A stretch of 64,000 bases of DNA, from the NCBI RefSeq assembly GCF_002860205.1, contig NZ_PGVB01000027.1, positions 1 through 64,000 of the forward strand. The letters are read 5' to 3'. Shown here in pieces: positions 24,786-33,003 of this stretch (its first letter is position 1; the number at the start of each line of letters is the position of its first letter). Position numbers and translations under genes: made by a program. The notes under the pieces were generated by a model, which saw only the letters and a program-made list of their open reading frames with translations, made no database searches and was not told the origin of the DNA. Origin of the DNA: Bacillus sp. T33-2 (GTDB taxonomy: Bacteria; Bacillota; Bacilli; Bacillales; Cytobacillaceae).

Positions 24786-25195
24786 TTTATAAAATTTTAT
24801 ATGCAAAATTAGGAGGGAGTAAGTTAATAGTCATGGTTAAAAAGGGCAGTCTACACGATAAACAAGCAATAAATGAATCAAAGAACTCATATAAGGGGTC
24901 TTGTTTATTTACATATTGAGAAATACTGCTTATTTTAAGCCAGAATTAAATGATCAAAATCCTTTGATTACAAGGTCATTAAGATTGTATTGCAGGAATG
25001 TTACAAGAAAAGGCTGGTGTTATAAAAAAGAGGCTGAAAACCCTTTATAGTACAAGGTTTCCACCTCATTTTGCCTTGGTTGGGTTAAATTTCCCTGTGG
25101 AATAGTTTGCCACTGCAACCATTTTTTCTATCTACCAATCTATCAAAGGAAACTCTACTATAATTTTGTAAAACGAAATTAAGGGAGTTGCAATC
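24786..25195. other. Long intergenic region before the wall hydrolase gene
   Basis: Contains an AGGAGGGAG near 24810 followed by an ATG at 24833 that opens only 28 codons; I do not call it a gene. A minus-strand-oriented terminator-like hairpin is at 25021-25067. A TATAAT sits near 25158, about 40 nt before the hydrolase ATG, and probably belongs to its promoter. Confidence 0.5.
25021..25067 (-). terminator. Orphan terminator-like hairpin on the minus strand
   Basis: GAGG-N-TGAAAACC (25030-25042) pairs with GGTTTCCA-CCTC (25056-25067). Read on the minus strand it ends in CTTTTTTATA. No minus-strand gene ends here, so it may mark a small RNA or a lost gene. Confidence 0.45.
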
Positions 25196-26011
25196 ATGAA
25201 AAAACAGATTTTGACGGTAGCTGCTACGGCAGGTTTTTTATTTACTTCTTTTAATGGTGCGGCCAGTGCTGCTGTACATACAGTGAAATCCGGAGATACG
25301 CTTTGGGGATTGTCAAGAACGTACAATGTGACAGTTAATGATTTAAAAGCTTGGAATCATCTTTCTGGGCCTACTATTTATGTAAATCAAAAACTGACAG
25401 TCGATGCCCCGGCAGGAACTACACCAGCCCAGGCTGCAACGGCAACAACAACCACCACTTATACAGTAAAGTCAGGAGATACTTTATGGGGCATATCAAG
25501 ACAATTTGGTGTTTCCGTAGGTCAGCTAAAGTCTTCAAATGGTTTATCATCTGATTTGATCCGCATTGGCCAAACGCTCCGCGTAACAGGTCAAGCTCCA
25601 GCAGTTGCTCCTGTTGCTGCCCCTGTCAACACAGCAGTGGCTTCAGCTTCTACTAGTGCCAGCGCTTTGATCAATGAAGCGAAAAAATATATGGGTGTTC
25701 CTTATGCCTGGGGTGGAAGTTCACGATCCGGCTTCGACTGCAGCGGATACCTGCAATACGTATTTAATAAAGTAGGCATATCGATTCCGAGGACGGTTGC
25801 AACCATTTGGAATGCCACTACCCCGGTCCCGTCACCAAGAGCGGGTGATATCGTGTTTTTTGAAACTTATAAGGCAGGGCCATCCCATGCCGGCATCTAT
25901 TTGGGAAGCAATAAATTTATTCACGCCAGTTCTTCATACGGTGTCACAATCAGTGATATGACAACTTCATATTGGAAGGCCCGCTACTTGGGAGCAAAAA
26001 CGAAATTTTAA
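25196..26011 (+). CDS. Secreted LysM/NlpC-P60 endopeptidase (LytE-like)
   Basis: A 271-residue cell wall hydrolase. Signal peptide of ~26 residues (ends ASA-AVHTV). Two LysM repeats (residues 27-70 and 89-131, each with VKSGDTLWG) bind peptidoglycan; a Thr/Ala/Val-rich linker follows. The NlpC/P60 catalytic domain runs from about 155 to the end, with C182 (GFDCSGYL) and H231 (GPSHAGIY), plus H243. It would cleave D-Glu-diaminopimelate stem-peptide bonds. LytE has three LysM repeats, so this is a shorter paralogue. Confidence 0.93.
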   Translation: MKKQILTVAATAGFLFTSFNGAASAAVHTVKSGDTLWGLSRTYNVTVNDLKAWNHLSGPTIYVNQKLTVDAPAGTTPAQAATATTTTTYTVKSGDTLWGISRQFGVSVGQLKSSNGLSSDLIRIGQTLRVTGQAPAVAPVAAPVNTAVASASTSASALINEAKKYMGVPYAWGGSSRSGFDCSGYLQYVFNKVGISIPRTVATIWNATTPVPSPRAGDIVFFETYKAGPSHAGIYLGSNKFIHASSSYGVTISDMTTSYWKARYLGAKTKF

Positions 26012-26058
26012 CAGAATCCAGACACAACATTGCTACTATACCACCATATTAGTTTTGT

Positions 26059-26082
26059 AAACCTCCTTTTTGGAGGTTTTTT
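26059..26082 (+). terminator. Rho-independent terminator
   Basis: AAACCTCC / GGAGGTTT stem with a T tail. The rest of the 26012-26327 gap holds the LexA-like box below and no gene. Confidence 0.85.
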
Positions 26083-26152
26083 AGTTTGATCATGAACGGC
26101 CGGAATTAACAAGTGCGAAAGACCTCGAAAAATAAACCAATTAATAACCATA

Positions 26153-26174
26153 CAACCGAACGTTCGTATATGAT
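26153..26174 (+). promoter_or_regulatory. LexA-like box with -10 element, upstream of the rsbT-like gene
   Basis: CAACCGAACGTTCG (26153-26166) fits the 14-bp LexA pattern less well than the sbcD box. TATGAT follows at 26169-26174, the same arrangement as at 9441 and 39233. The gene start is 150 nt downstream, which leaves a long untranslated leader. Confidence 0.4.
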
Positions 26175-26327
26175 AAAATAAGAAAAGCTAGAAATTTACA
26201 GTTAAAAATAATAGATTAGCGCAGTGATTCGACATCACATTGAAATTACCCTCGATAACGTTCATGCTGCTGTAAAAACTTGACCACGGACTTTCGATAT
26301 TAAGCCAATTGTTAGAGGGTTAGATAA

Positions 26328-26735
26328 ATGAGCCAACCAATCCGGATAGTTATAAATAATGAATTTGATATAGTGCTAGCCCGCCAAAAAGGCAGGGAAA
26401 TGTCCAAAGCGCTTCAATTTGGAACGGTGGACCAGTCCAGAATTACTACTGCAATATCGGAACTGGCCAGAAATATTTATCTTTACGCAAGAAGTGGGGA
26501 AATTATCATAAATGTGCTGAAATCAGAAGGGAAAAAGGGTATCCAGATCATTGCGGTTGACAATGGTCCTGGCATACATGATATCCGAATGGTTCTTCAG
26601 GATGGATACACTACATCAGGGGGCCTTGGTGCCGGATTGCCTGGTGTGAAAAGATTGATGGATGAATTCATTATTGAATCAGAACCGGGGAAGGGAACAA
26701 CGGTGAAGATTACGAAATGGGCAAAATCTTCGTAG
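26328..26735 (+). CDS. RsbT-like serine kinase / anti-sigma regulator
   Basis: A 135-residue GHKL ATPase very close to RsbT in sequence: FGTVDQSRITTAISELARNI, then VDNGPGIHDIR, SGGLGAGLPGVKRLMDEF. In the sigma-B cascade RsbT is the switch kinase that phosphorylates stressosome STAS proteins and then activates RsbU. Here it stands alone, without rsbR, rsbS, rsbU or sigB, so it is a paralogue or acts at a distance. The ATG follows AGAGGG. An RsbR-like protein is encoded at 54058. Confidence 0.88.
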   Translation: MSQPIRIVINNEFDIVLARQKGREMSKALQFGTVDQSRITTAISELARNIYLYARSGEIIINVLKSEGKKGIQIIAVDNGPGIHDIRMVLQDGYTTSGGLGAGLPGVKRLMDEFIIESEPGKGTTVKITKWAKSS

Positions 26736-26758
26736 GTGTATAACACCTAATATACAGA

Positions 26759-26812
26759 AAAAAGCTGGTTTGGAAAAATCGATCTGCGATTTTTCCCCCA
26801 GCTTTTTTTTAA
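26759..26812. terminator. Bidirectional terminator
   Basis: AAAAAGCTGG...CCAGCTTTTT with an inner GAAAAATCG/CGATTTTTC stem; long perfect hairpin shared by the converging genes. Confidence 0.85.
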
Positions 26813-26940
26813 GTCCATTGCTTCTTAACCTGTTCGTGGGCGAGCGATAGTATTTCTTCCTTTGTCGCGTCCCGGTTTGTAATGACATTTGTTTGGTAGC
26901 TCTTTCCTTCAAAATTTACCAAAACTGTTACTTGAAGCAT
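26809..26940 (-). CDS. BA3454 family stress response peptide
   Basis: A 43-residue protein: MLQVTVLVNFEGKSYQTNVI, ending EQVKKQW. The pattern (short VxVxFxGK strand, NV-T, then an amphipathic helix with ALEQVKKQW) matches the BA3454 stress peptide family. GGAAAAG lies before the ATG on the minus strand. Confidence 0.72.
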   Translation of the reverse strand: MLQVTVLVNFEGKSYQTNVITNRDATKEEILSLAHEQVKKQWT

Positions 26941-27086
26941 AATTCTTTTCCTTTCTACTATTTGTGATTTTCATGGTTGTGAACTAAAGTATTGTTCCAG
27001 GGCCAGGGCCTTTCCGCTTGTTTTTAGTCAGCGGGGTGATGTATATATACCATGTGAGCCAGATTGTTAAACATCTAATTCAGGTT

Positions 27087-27112
27087 GTTTTTCTTCTGCT
27101 GTTTCAGGGAAA
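27087..27112 (+). promoter_or_regulatory. Candidate sigma-B-type promoter
   Basis: GTTTTT (27087-27092), 14-nt spacer, GGGAAA (27107-27112). It approaches the sigma-B pattern GTTTAA-N12-15-GGGTAT, but the -10 is imperfect. Confidence 0.35.
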
Positions 27113-27144
27113 AGGGAAAGGAAAATCTTCTAGGAGGGTTCCAT

Positions 27145-27294
27145 ATGTCTTTTAATAAAGAAAAGAAAGTTGATTTGATGGAATATGAACGGAAAGTCTT
27201 AGATGATACGAATCCGAAAAATAATGACAGTAACAAGGGGCGTTTGCCGGATCAACAAAACAGGCTGAAGGACAAAGAAAATTTGAGAAAATAA
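27145..27294 (+). CDS. Small hydrophilic protein, unknown
   Basis: A 49-residue, highly charged peptide (MSFNKEKKVDLMEYERKVLD; ends KDKENLRK) without Cys or hydrophobic segments, probably intrinsically disordered. TAGGAGGG lies at an ideal distance before ATG 27145; the frame's upstream extension has no ribosome site. A terminator follows. Not recognised. Confidence 0.65.
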   Translation: MSFNKEKKVDLMEYERKVLDDTNPKNNDSNKGRLPDQQNRLKDKENLRK

Positions 27295-27299
27295 ACGAT

Positions 27300-27334
27300 G
27301 ACAGGGATAAGCTTAGTGGCTTATCCCTTTCAAT
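27300..27334. terminator. Bidirectional terminator
   Basis: GGGATAAGC / GCTTATCCC stem between converging small genes, with a short T-rich tail. Confidence 0.7.
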
Positions 27335-27335
27335 A

Positions 27336-27533
27336 TTAATCAGTTTGATCATAGGGATATGAGATGTGGATCCCTGATACATTTCCCGGTTCAACTGGAA
27401 TAACCTCTATAGACTCCATGTAGCGCTCAAATTCTTTTTTCAGGTCTTCCGGCGCCCCCGTCTTTAAGTGCCAGTTTCCCGGCTCATCCATAAAATAGGG
27501 GCTTTTTATGAATTCCGGCCTTTTGATCGGCAT
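27336..27533 (-). CDS. Small conserved-looking hypothetical protein
   Basis: 65 residues, MPIKRPEFIKSPYFMDEPGN, then WHLK and ending YPYDQTD. GGGAGG is suitably placed before the ATG on the minus strand. Pro- and aromatic-rich, soluble. Function unknown. Confidence 0.6.
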   Translation of the reverse strand: MPIKRPEFIKSPYFMDEPGNWHLKTGAPEDLKKEFERYMESIEVIPVEPGNVSGIHISYPYDQTD

Positions 27534-27690
27534 TGTGCCATACCTCCCATCTTCTCTGTTCCAGCTATGTCGTTAATGAGGGTTCTTATTTAAAAATTAA
27601 CCTATTTTTCATATTTTTTAACAGAACCACTCATATTTCTTCCAATTTTAGGCATGTTAAAAAGCGACAAATGAAGAAGGAGTGAGATTT

Positions 27691-28320
27691 GTGAAGAGGT
27701 ATTTGAAAGTGTTTGTAATTTTACTTGCTTTCGCAATGCCGTTGCCAGCTGCAGCTAATGGAATTCCTGTAAAAGTGGATGAAGAGGGGATAAACAGGGC
27801 GCCAATCCGCCCAGAGAATAGGAATGCTATCGATGATCCTTGTTTGGACGGAAACGAACGGCACCGCCATATGGGAGCGCAGGGCATGCATAAACACCTT
27901 TGCGATGCTCCAGGGAAGGAGGAGGTACTAGAATACGTCCAGAAGTATAATCCCAAAAAGCTTGACCAATGGAAAAATGCATTTTTGGACCGGGAAAACC
28001 TGCACAAGAGGTGGGCCAGTCCTGAAATGGACGCCGAACGTAAGGCCTGGATAGAAGCCAAGAGGGAAGAAAAGCAAAAAATTCAAAACTCTTATGTTAA
28101 AGGAGATATCAGCCTGAAAGAAATGCGGATTAAGATGCGGGCATTACGGGGAACTGCCCACAAACGGAGAATGGGAAATCCTTTTATATACAGGGATTTG
28201 CAGCTTGCAGACAAAGCCGGCCGCAAACAAGATGCTGTGAAGGTGCTGGATGAAATGCTTTTGCAGATGAAAGAACGGAACAATAGTCTTAGGGCGTTAA
28301 TTGAAGAGATAATTGAATAA
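27691..28320 (+). CDS. Secreted or membrane-exposed protein, unknown function
   Basis: About 209 residues with a signal peptide (VKRYLKVFVILLAFAMPLPA, then AANG). A His/Cys-bearing segment follows (CLDGNERHRHMGAQGMHKHLC), then a long helical, strongly charged region. The two Cys could form a disulphide or, with the His cluster, bind metal. GTG 27691 is preferred because GAAGGAG lies 8 nt upstream; GTG 27682 is too close to it. Family not recognised. Confidence 0.65.
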   Translation: MKRYLKVFVILLAFAMPLPAAANGIPVKVDEEGINRAPIRPENRNAIDDPCLDGNERHRHMGAQGMHKHLCDAPGKEEVLEYVQKYNPKKLDQWKNAFLDRENLHKRWASPEMDAERKAWIEAKREEKQKIQNSYVKGDISLKEMRIKMRALRGTAHKRRMGNPFIYRDLQLADKAGRKQDAVKVLDEMLLQMKERNNSLRALIEEIIE

Positions 28321-28484
28321 ATTGAATTTTAACATCTTGAGCCACTCGATTGGTGCCTCAATTCTTGTTTATTTTACTTTCCGGGAGTCGGTCGCTCCCC
28401 TGACAACTATTCTTGTAAACAGAAGCATATATTATGTATGATTAAACCAATAGTGCAAAATCTTTTATCGAGAGGGGGTCCAGT

Positions 28485-29747
28485 ATGCAAGGTGAAATTG
28501 AGGCGAGAAAACAAACAACGTATCTTGCTAACTTGTTTTTACCTGTACAAAAATCAAAACATTTCAGGTTCCTATGGGTCGGCCAGCTTTTCTCTATCCT
28601 TGGAAGTTCCATAACGATGGTAATCCTTCCTGTCGTCGTCTATTCTCTGACAGGTTCAACAGTGGTCATGGGAACCACTATGACGATGTATATGCTGCCG
28701 AACGTGCTTGTCCTGCCGTTTTCAGGGTTGATCGTCGACCGACTTAACAGGGTAAATGTGATGCTGTTCACCGATATAGTCCGGTTTATTTTAATGGTGG
28801 CAGCGATGGTACTCGTGCTGTCAGATGCTTTAACAATACATATTTTATATGGTTTGGTGGCAATATACGGCCTGATGGACGGTTTGTTCCAGCCTGCCTA
28901 TGCCGCAGTGCGGGCGCAGGTCTTTGTGCCGGAGATCCGCAATGCGGCTAACGCGCTCACTCAGATGAGCCATCAAGGTGTGCGTTTGATTGGCCCTGCA
29001 CTGGGAGGGCTGATCGTGTCTGCTGCATCCGCAGGCATCGGTTTTGGGTTGGACGCCATAACCTACTTGTTGTCTTTCATTTGCCTGTTATTCATAAGAG
29101 ATTTGACATCAAAAACGGAGACAAAATCGGAAGCTTACAAATTTAATATGATGAAAGACTTTGCGGAAGGTGTGGCAGTCCTCAAGAGCCAGCCCTGGCT
29201 GTGGGTCACAATTTTGGCTTTTTCTTTTATAAATATTTGTTACGCTGGTATCATCGTAGTCTTGATCCCATGGCTGTTCAATGTTCATTATGATTTTGAT
29301 CCGTTTATTTATGGACTCGCAATGGCATTTTCTGGCGGGGGAGCGGTCCTTGCTGCCTTTATTTTTGGTTCCCGGCAGAAATGGAAGCGCAGGGGCCTGA
29401 TTGCCTATGGAGGAGTGTTGCTCAGCGGCCTTGCGCTGCTTGCAATGCCTTTTGTGACATGGGCTCCCGGCTTGGTTGGATTGTTGGCCATCGAGGGATT
29501 TGGCATCATGATGTTCGCTCTAGTGTGGGAAACGAGCCTGCAGGAACTTGTACCTGAAGAGGCATTTGGGAGAGTAGCCAGCCTTGATATGCTCGGTTCC
29601 TTTGCACTTTTGCCTTTGGGCTACCTTTTGACCGGCTGGCTTGCGGATGTAATAGGAGGCATCACGACGATCACTTATTTGGCGGTTGCCGCTTTGGCTA
29701 TCGTTGCAGTCGCATTATCTGTGCCAAGCATCCGGCGGTTTGATTAA
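28485..29747 (+). CDS. MFS transporter (drug/macrolide efflux type)
   Basis: A 420-residue permease with about 12 transmembrane helices. The early segment HFRFLWVGQLFSILGSSITM and the loop RLNRVNVML with a preceding GLIVD fit the MefA/H+-antiporter-3 type of major facilitator. GAGAGGGGG lies before the ATG. The substrate cannot be inferred. Its 3' end is followed by repeat array B. Confidence 0.85.
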   Translation: MQGEIEARKQTTYLANLFLPVQKSKHFRFLWVGQLFSILGSSITMVILPVVVYSLTGSTVVMGTTMTMYMLPNVLVLPFSGLIVDRLNRVNVMLFTDIVRFILMVAAMVLVLSDALTIHILYGLVAIYGLMDGLFQPAYAAVRAQVFVPEIRNAANALTQMSHQGVRLIGPALGGLIVSAASAGIGFGLDAITYLLSFICLLFIRDLTSKTETKSEAYKFNMMKDFAEGVAVLKSQPWLWVTILAFSFINICYAGIIVVLIPWLFNVHYDFDPFIYGLAMAFSGGGAVLAAFIFGSRQKWKRRGLIAYGGVLLSGLALLAMPFVTWAPGLVGLLAIEGFGIMMFALVWETSLQELVPEEAFGRVASLDMLGSFALLPLGYLLTGWLADVIGGITTITYLAVAALAIVAVALSVPSIRRFD

Positions 29748-29818
29748 TCTGGGAATATTATAAGAAAACTCATTTACTCAGGGCCAGCAGGCTGGTTTTT
29801 GTCCGCCAGAACCTTTAT

Positions 29819-30223
29819 GATGGACAGTTTATCCAATTCAGAGGCTGATTTTGTCCATCATTCGCATTATGATGGACAGTTTATTCAATTCAGAGGCTGA
29901 TTTTGTCCATCATTCGCATTATGATGGACAGTTTATCCAATTCAGAGGCTGATTTTGTCCATCATTCGCATTATGATGGACAGTTTATCCAATTCAGAGG
30001 CTGATTCTGTCCATCATTCGCATTATGATGGACAGTTTATCCAATTCAAGGGCTGATTCTGTCCATCATTCGCATTATGATGGACAGTTTATCCAATTAC
30101 AGAGGCTGATTTTGTCTATTATTCGCATTACGATGGACAGTTTATCCAATTCAGAGGCTGATTTTGTCCATCATTCGTATTATGATGGGCATTTCTCCGA
30201 CCAGCAGCTCCATTTTGTCCAAT
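29819..30223. repeat. Tandem repeat array B, 52-bp period, about 7.5 units
   Basis: Units beginning GATGGACAGTTTATCCAATT start at 29819, 29871, 29923, 29975, 30027, 30079 and 30132; the last full step is 53 bp through one inserted A. A degenerate end unit starts at 30184. Each junction contains TGTCCATCAT-TCGCATT-ATGATGGACA, a perfect 10-bp stem with a 7-nt loop. The array lies between the MFS gene and a truncated gene remnant. A related single copy is at 63293-63352. Confidence 0.92.
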
Positions 30224-30267
30224 CATAGTCACTATTAGAATAATTACATAGTAAATGGGTCACTGTT

Positions 30268-30423
30268 TTGCGAAGCCTGAACCCGGCAGACCTTGAAAAG
30301 ACATTCATCCACCCGGAAGCAGGGGAGCAAAAAGTAGGTAAAAGTATTGGGGATTATACATGGCACAACCGCCATCATATCGCACATATTACTTCTTTGC
30401 GCGTGAGGATGGGGCGGCTGTGA
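30268..30423 (+). pseudogene. C-terminal remnant of a DinB/YfiT (bacillithiol transferase-like) protein
   Basis: The 51-codon frame reads LRSLNPADLEKTFIHPEAGE, later DYTWHNRHHIAHITSLRVRM. This matches the end of YfiT/BstA-type DinB proteins, including the metal-binding His cluster in the last helix (WHxRHHxAHI). The N-terminal two thirds are missing, replaced by repeat array B, and there is no ribosome site. The tail itself has no stop or shift, so the loss may be recent. Confidence 0.7.
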
Positions 30424-30509
30424 CAGGAGGCTGCTAAGAAGGAGAGTACCTCTGCTGGCGGAAGTTTATTAAAATAGACCGCCAGCGCACTTGTGTTTCC
30501 ACATAAAAA

Positions 30510-30545
30510 ATAATAGACCCGAAGGACATTGCCTGCGGGTCTGTT
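30510..30545 (-). terminator. Terminator of the CBS-domain gene (minus strand)
   Basis: CAGACCCGCAGG / CCTTCGGGTCT stem on the minus strand, ending in an AT-rich T run. Confidence 0.7.
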
Positions 30546-30548
30546 ACA

Positions 30549-30974
30549 TTATTTTTCTGGCTCGGCAGGGTGGGAGATTTCTTCAAGAGCTTCTCCTGCT
30601 TCATCATCAAGGCGGTCGGTGACAGCGAGATCCCCGAGTGATACGATGCCGATGAGTTTACCTTCTTCGACAATCGGAAGACGGCGGATTTGCACATCAG
30701 CCATTAATTCGGCAGCTTCCTCGGCAGTCATGGACTTTGTCCCTCTAACTGGGTCACTGGTCATCACTTCTGAGACAGGGGTGTCGATTGGCAGCTGGCT
30801 GGCAAGGCCTTTAATGACAAGATCCCTGTCAGTCGCCAACCCGACAAGCTTGTCATCCTCGCATATTGGGATTACTCCCACATCAAGCTCTTTCATTTTT
30901 AAAGCAACATCAGTCAGTGGAGTCTCCGGTGTGCAATATTCAACGTCTGTGGTCATTACCTCTTCTATTTTCAC
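30549..30974 (-). CDS. CBS domain-containing protein
   Basis: A 141-residue protein made of two tandem CBS motifs (VMTTDVEYCTPETPLTDVAL; VMTSDPVRGTKSMTAEEAAE), ending in a short acidic tail. CBS pairs bind adenine nucleotides and act as sensors; partner proteins are not indicated. It resembles YhcV/YkuL-type stand-alone CBS proteins. The GTG start has AAAGGAGG upstream on the minus strand. Confidence 0.88.
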   Translation of the reverse strand: MKIEEVMTTDVEYCTPETPLTDVALKMKELDVGVIPICEDDKLVGLATDRDLVIKGLASQLPIDTPVSEVMTSDPVRGTKSMTAEEAAELMADVQIRRLPIVEEGKLIGIVSLGDLAVTDRLDDEAGEALEEISHPAEPEK

Positions 30975-31206
30975 ACAAGTTCGCCTCCTTTGGTAAAATC
31001 GGTTCGTTTTAAATTTACCCGGGCCAAATGATTATAAAACTGTTAGATTATTCTATGAAACATGAATATAGCGCTTTTTTGGCCGGCTCTGTTATGATGT
31101 CTGTTAGAAAGGGTAACCTGATGAACAAGGAACAAAGCAAATATTCTTGAAAAACCATTTTAGTTGCAGAACGGTCGAAATTTAAGGTGTCAAAGGGGAC
31201 ATTAAA

Positions 31207-31818
31207 GTGGAACGATGCGGATGGGTTAACCAGGATGAACTATATATTAAATATCATGATGAGGAATGGGGCAGGCCGGTGCATGATGACATGCTGCTGT
31301 TCGAGTATCTCAATCTTGAGGGGGCACAGGCCGGTCTTAGCTGGTATACAATCCTCAAAAAGAGGGAGAATTACCGCGTGGCATTTGATGGTTTTGATCC
31401 GGAAAAAATAGTTACATACGATCAAGAGAAGATTGATGAACTCATGCAAAATAAAGGGATTGTGAGGAACAGGCTTAAAATCCATGCTGTCATTACAAAT
31501 GCAAAGGCCTATTTTAAGGTGGCAGAGGAGTTTGGAAGCTTCAGTACGTATATTTGGTCATTCGTCGATGGTACACCGGTCAAAAACCACTTTCAGTGTT
31601 TAAGCGAGGTACCTGCTTCGACAGACATAAGCAACAGGATGAGCAGGGATTTGAAAAAGCGCGGCTTTAAATTTGTCGGTTCGACCATTTGCTATGCGTT
31701 CATGCAGGCCACGGGAATGGTAAATGACCACCTTGTAACGTGTTGTTGCTATGAGAACAAGCCAAAACGACAAGCAGCCCTCAACTTCAATCCTGTCCAG
31801 GAAAATAAAAAAATCTGA
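31207..31818 (+). CDS. tag: DNA-3-methyladenine glycosylase I
   Basis: A 203-residue base-excision repair enzyme that removes 3-methyladenine. Typical Tag segments: MERCGWVN at the start, YHDEEWGRPVHDD, GLSWYTILKKRENYR, NRLKIHAVITNA and FKFVGSTICYAFMQATGMVNDH. The zinc site uses the N-terminal Cys, a His near residue 17 and the C-terminal His/Cys (NDH...CCC). GTG start with AAAGGGG upstream. Confidence 0.94.
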   Translation: MERCGWVNQDELYIKYHDEEWGRPVHDDMLLFEYLNLEGAQAGLSWYTILKKRENYRVAFDGFDPEKIVTYDQEKIDELMQNKGIVRNRLKIHAVITNAKAYFKVAEEFGSFSTYIWSFVDGTPVKNHFQCLSEVPASTDISNRMSRDLKKRGFKFVGSTICYAFMQATGMVNDHLVTCCCYENKPKRQAALNFNPVQENKKI

Positions 31819-31847
31819 CAAAAAGCTTCTTTCTGTCAGATTTTTGT
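31815..31847 (+). terminator. Rho-independent terminator of tag
   Basis: AATCTGACA / TGTCAGATT stem followed by TTTTG, starting at the stop codon. Confidence 0.8.
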
Positions 31848-31858
31848 TTTATACGTAG

Positions 31859-31981
31859 GAAAGCATAAATTGGCAGCAGGAAGAAAACTCGCCGCAGTGG
31901 CCAATTTTAGCAACTAAGTACGACGGACAGGAAGTCCTAGTCGGGACATTGCCAGAGGAAGTGGCGTTATTGGCGCGATAA
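31859..31981 (+). other. Coding-like fragment without a start codon
   Basis: A 40-codon open frame, ending in TAA, reads NWQQEENSPQWPILATKYDG, then QEVLVGTLPEEVALLAR. The composition is protein-like, but no ATG, GTG or TTG with a ribosome site exists and a terminator sits immediately upstream. It could be the tail of a lost gene or a structured intergenic element; I do not recognise it. Confidence 0.35.
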
Positions 31982-32035
31982 GTGCTACTACGCCTCTTTC
32001 ATCGCCCTTAGGGGGTCGCCATCGGAGAGTTTTCT

Positions 32036-32821
32036 TCATCTGTTGCACATTGTCCACATGCCGATGTCTTTAAAGCCGAGCCTTTTATAAATACGGCCTG
32101 CTTTTGGATTGTCATAAAACAGGCAAAGGACTTTGCCTTCATCCAAAACATCCTGGACAAGCTTTTGCATGACTGCCGAAGCAAGGCCTTTCTTCCGGTG
32201 TTCCGGCCGTGTACATACGCCGACAATCATGGCTGACATCGAGTTTTCTGCCGTGGTGGAAGCTGACGCGGACATTTTTCCGTCTTCTTCTATGTAATAA
32301 GTGCGGCCGGTGTTTGATTCCATTGCTTTTAAAATCATATCGCGGGCATCAGAGCTTGTTGGAAATTCCACTATCGTTTGGCGAATATCGACAATCCGGT
32401 CTATATCGTCTATTTCTGCTTTTTTGACATTAAAAGCGCCAGCGCCAATATTTACTGCTTTCCGGCACTCCGCAAAGTAAGTAACCTGCTTTTTACCCAG
32501 GTTCAACCCTTCCAGCCCTTCAAACTTGTCTACTATTTCTGCCTTTCCTGATAAAGCAGGTGCATCTCCGTATGAAAGGATAATATCAGCAAAACCATTA
32601 ACATCAAATTCACCTTTCGCGTAAGGAATGAATGCATCGTAAAATTTCAACAGCACTGCGGTCATTTCGCCTTTGTCATTGAACCCAGCCCATAGCTGCT
32701 GAAACTCCGCATCATAGCCAAAAGCTTCAATATCCCCTATAAGGAATAGATTGATAGACGGTTCATCTGCAAGAAATGCCATCACCTTTTCATTGTCTTC
32801 TTTATGCAGTTTTCGAATCAT
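32036..32821 (-). CDS. GNAT family N-acetyltransferase (two-domain)
   Basis: A 261-residue protein. The C-terminal half is a GNAT domain (MIVGVCTRPEHRKKGLASAV, then FYDNPKAGRIYKRLGFKDIG). The N-terminal half (IRKLHKEDNEKVMAFL, FLIGDIEAFG) is a GNAT-like domain found in predicted bacterial acetyltransferases. Substrate unknown. Monocistronic on the minus strand. Confidence 0.82.
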   Translation of the reverse strand: MIRKLHKEDNEKVMAFLADEPSINLFLIGDIEAFGYDAEFQQLWAGFNDKGEMTAVLLKFYDAFIPYAKGEFDVNGFADIILSYGDAPALSGKAEIVDKFEGLEGLNLGKKQVTYFAECRKAVNIGAGAFNVKKAEIDDIDRIVDIRQTIVEFPTSSDARDMILKAMESNTGRTYYIEEDGKMSASASTTAENSMSAMIVGVCTRPEHRKKGLASAVMQKLVQDVLDEGKVLCLFYDNPKAGRIYKRLGFKDIGMWTMCNR

Positions 32822-33003
32822 CGAAATATTCCCCCATCCTATAACTGTTAGAATATAGTAATGGATAATTTGGAAGATTTCAATAAGATTTTGTTGCCCA
32901 CAGGAGCGGAATTTTTCGGTAAATAGAATCTACTGGTGAATTTTCAATTATGGAGCCAATGGGGTTTCACAAAGCAAAGGATCTGTGAAGAAGAGACCGG
33001 CAT

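Noticed and set aside
24833-24919. 28-codon frame with an upstream AGGAGGGAG
   Set aside because: The ribosome site is too far from the ATG (about 20 nt) and the peptide shows no recognisable features.
29819-30223. Possible CRISPR array
   Set aside because: The whole 52-bp unit repeats, including the would-be spacers, and no cas genes are present.
30025-30228. Open frame across array B
   Set aside because: The DNA is tandem repeat, and the frame has no ribosome site.
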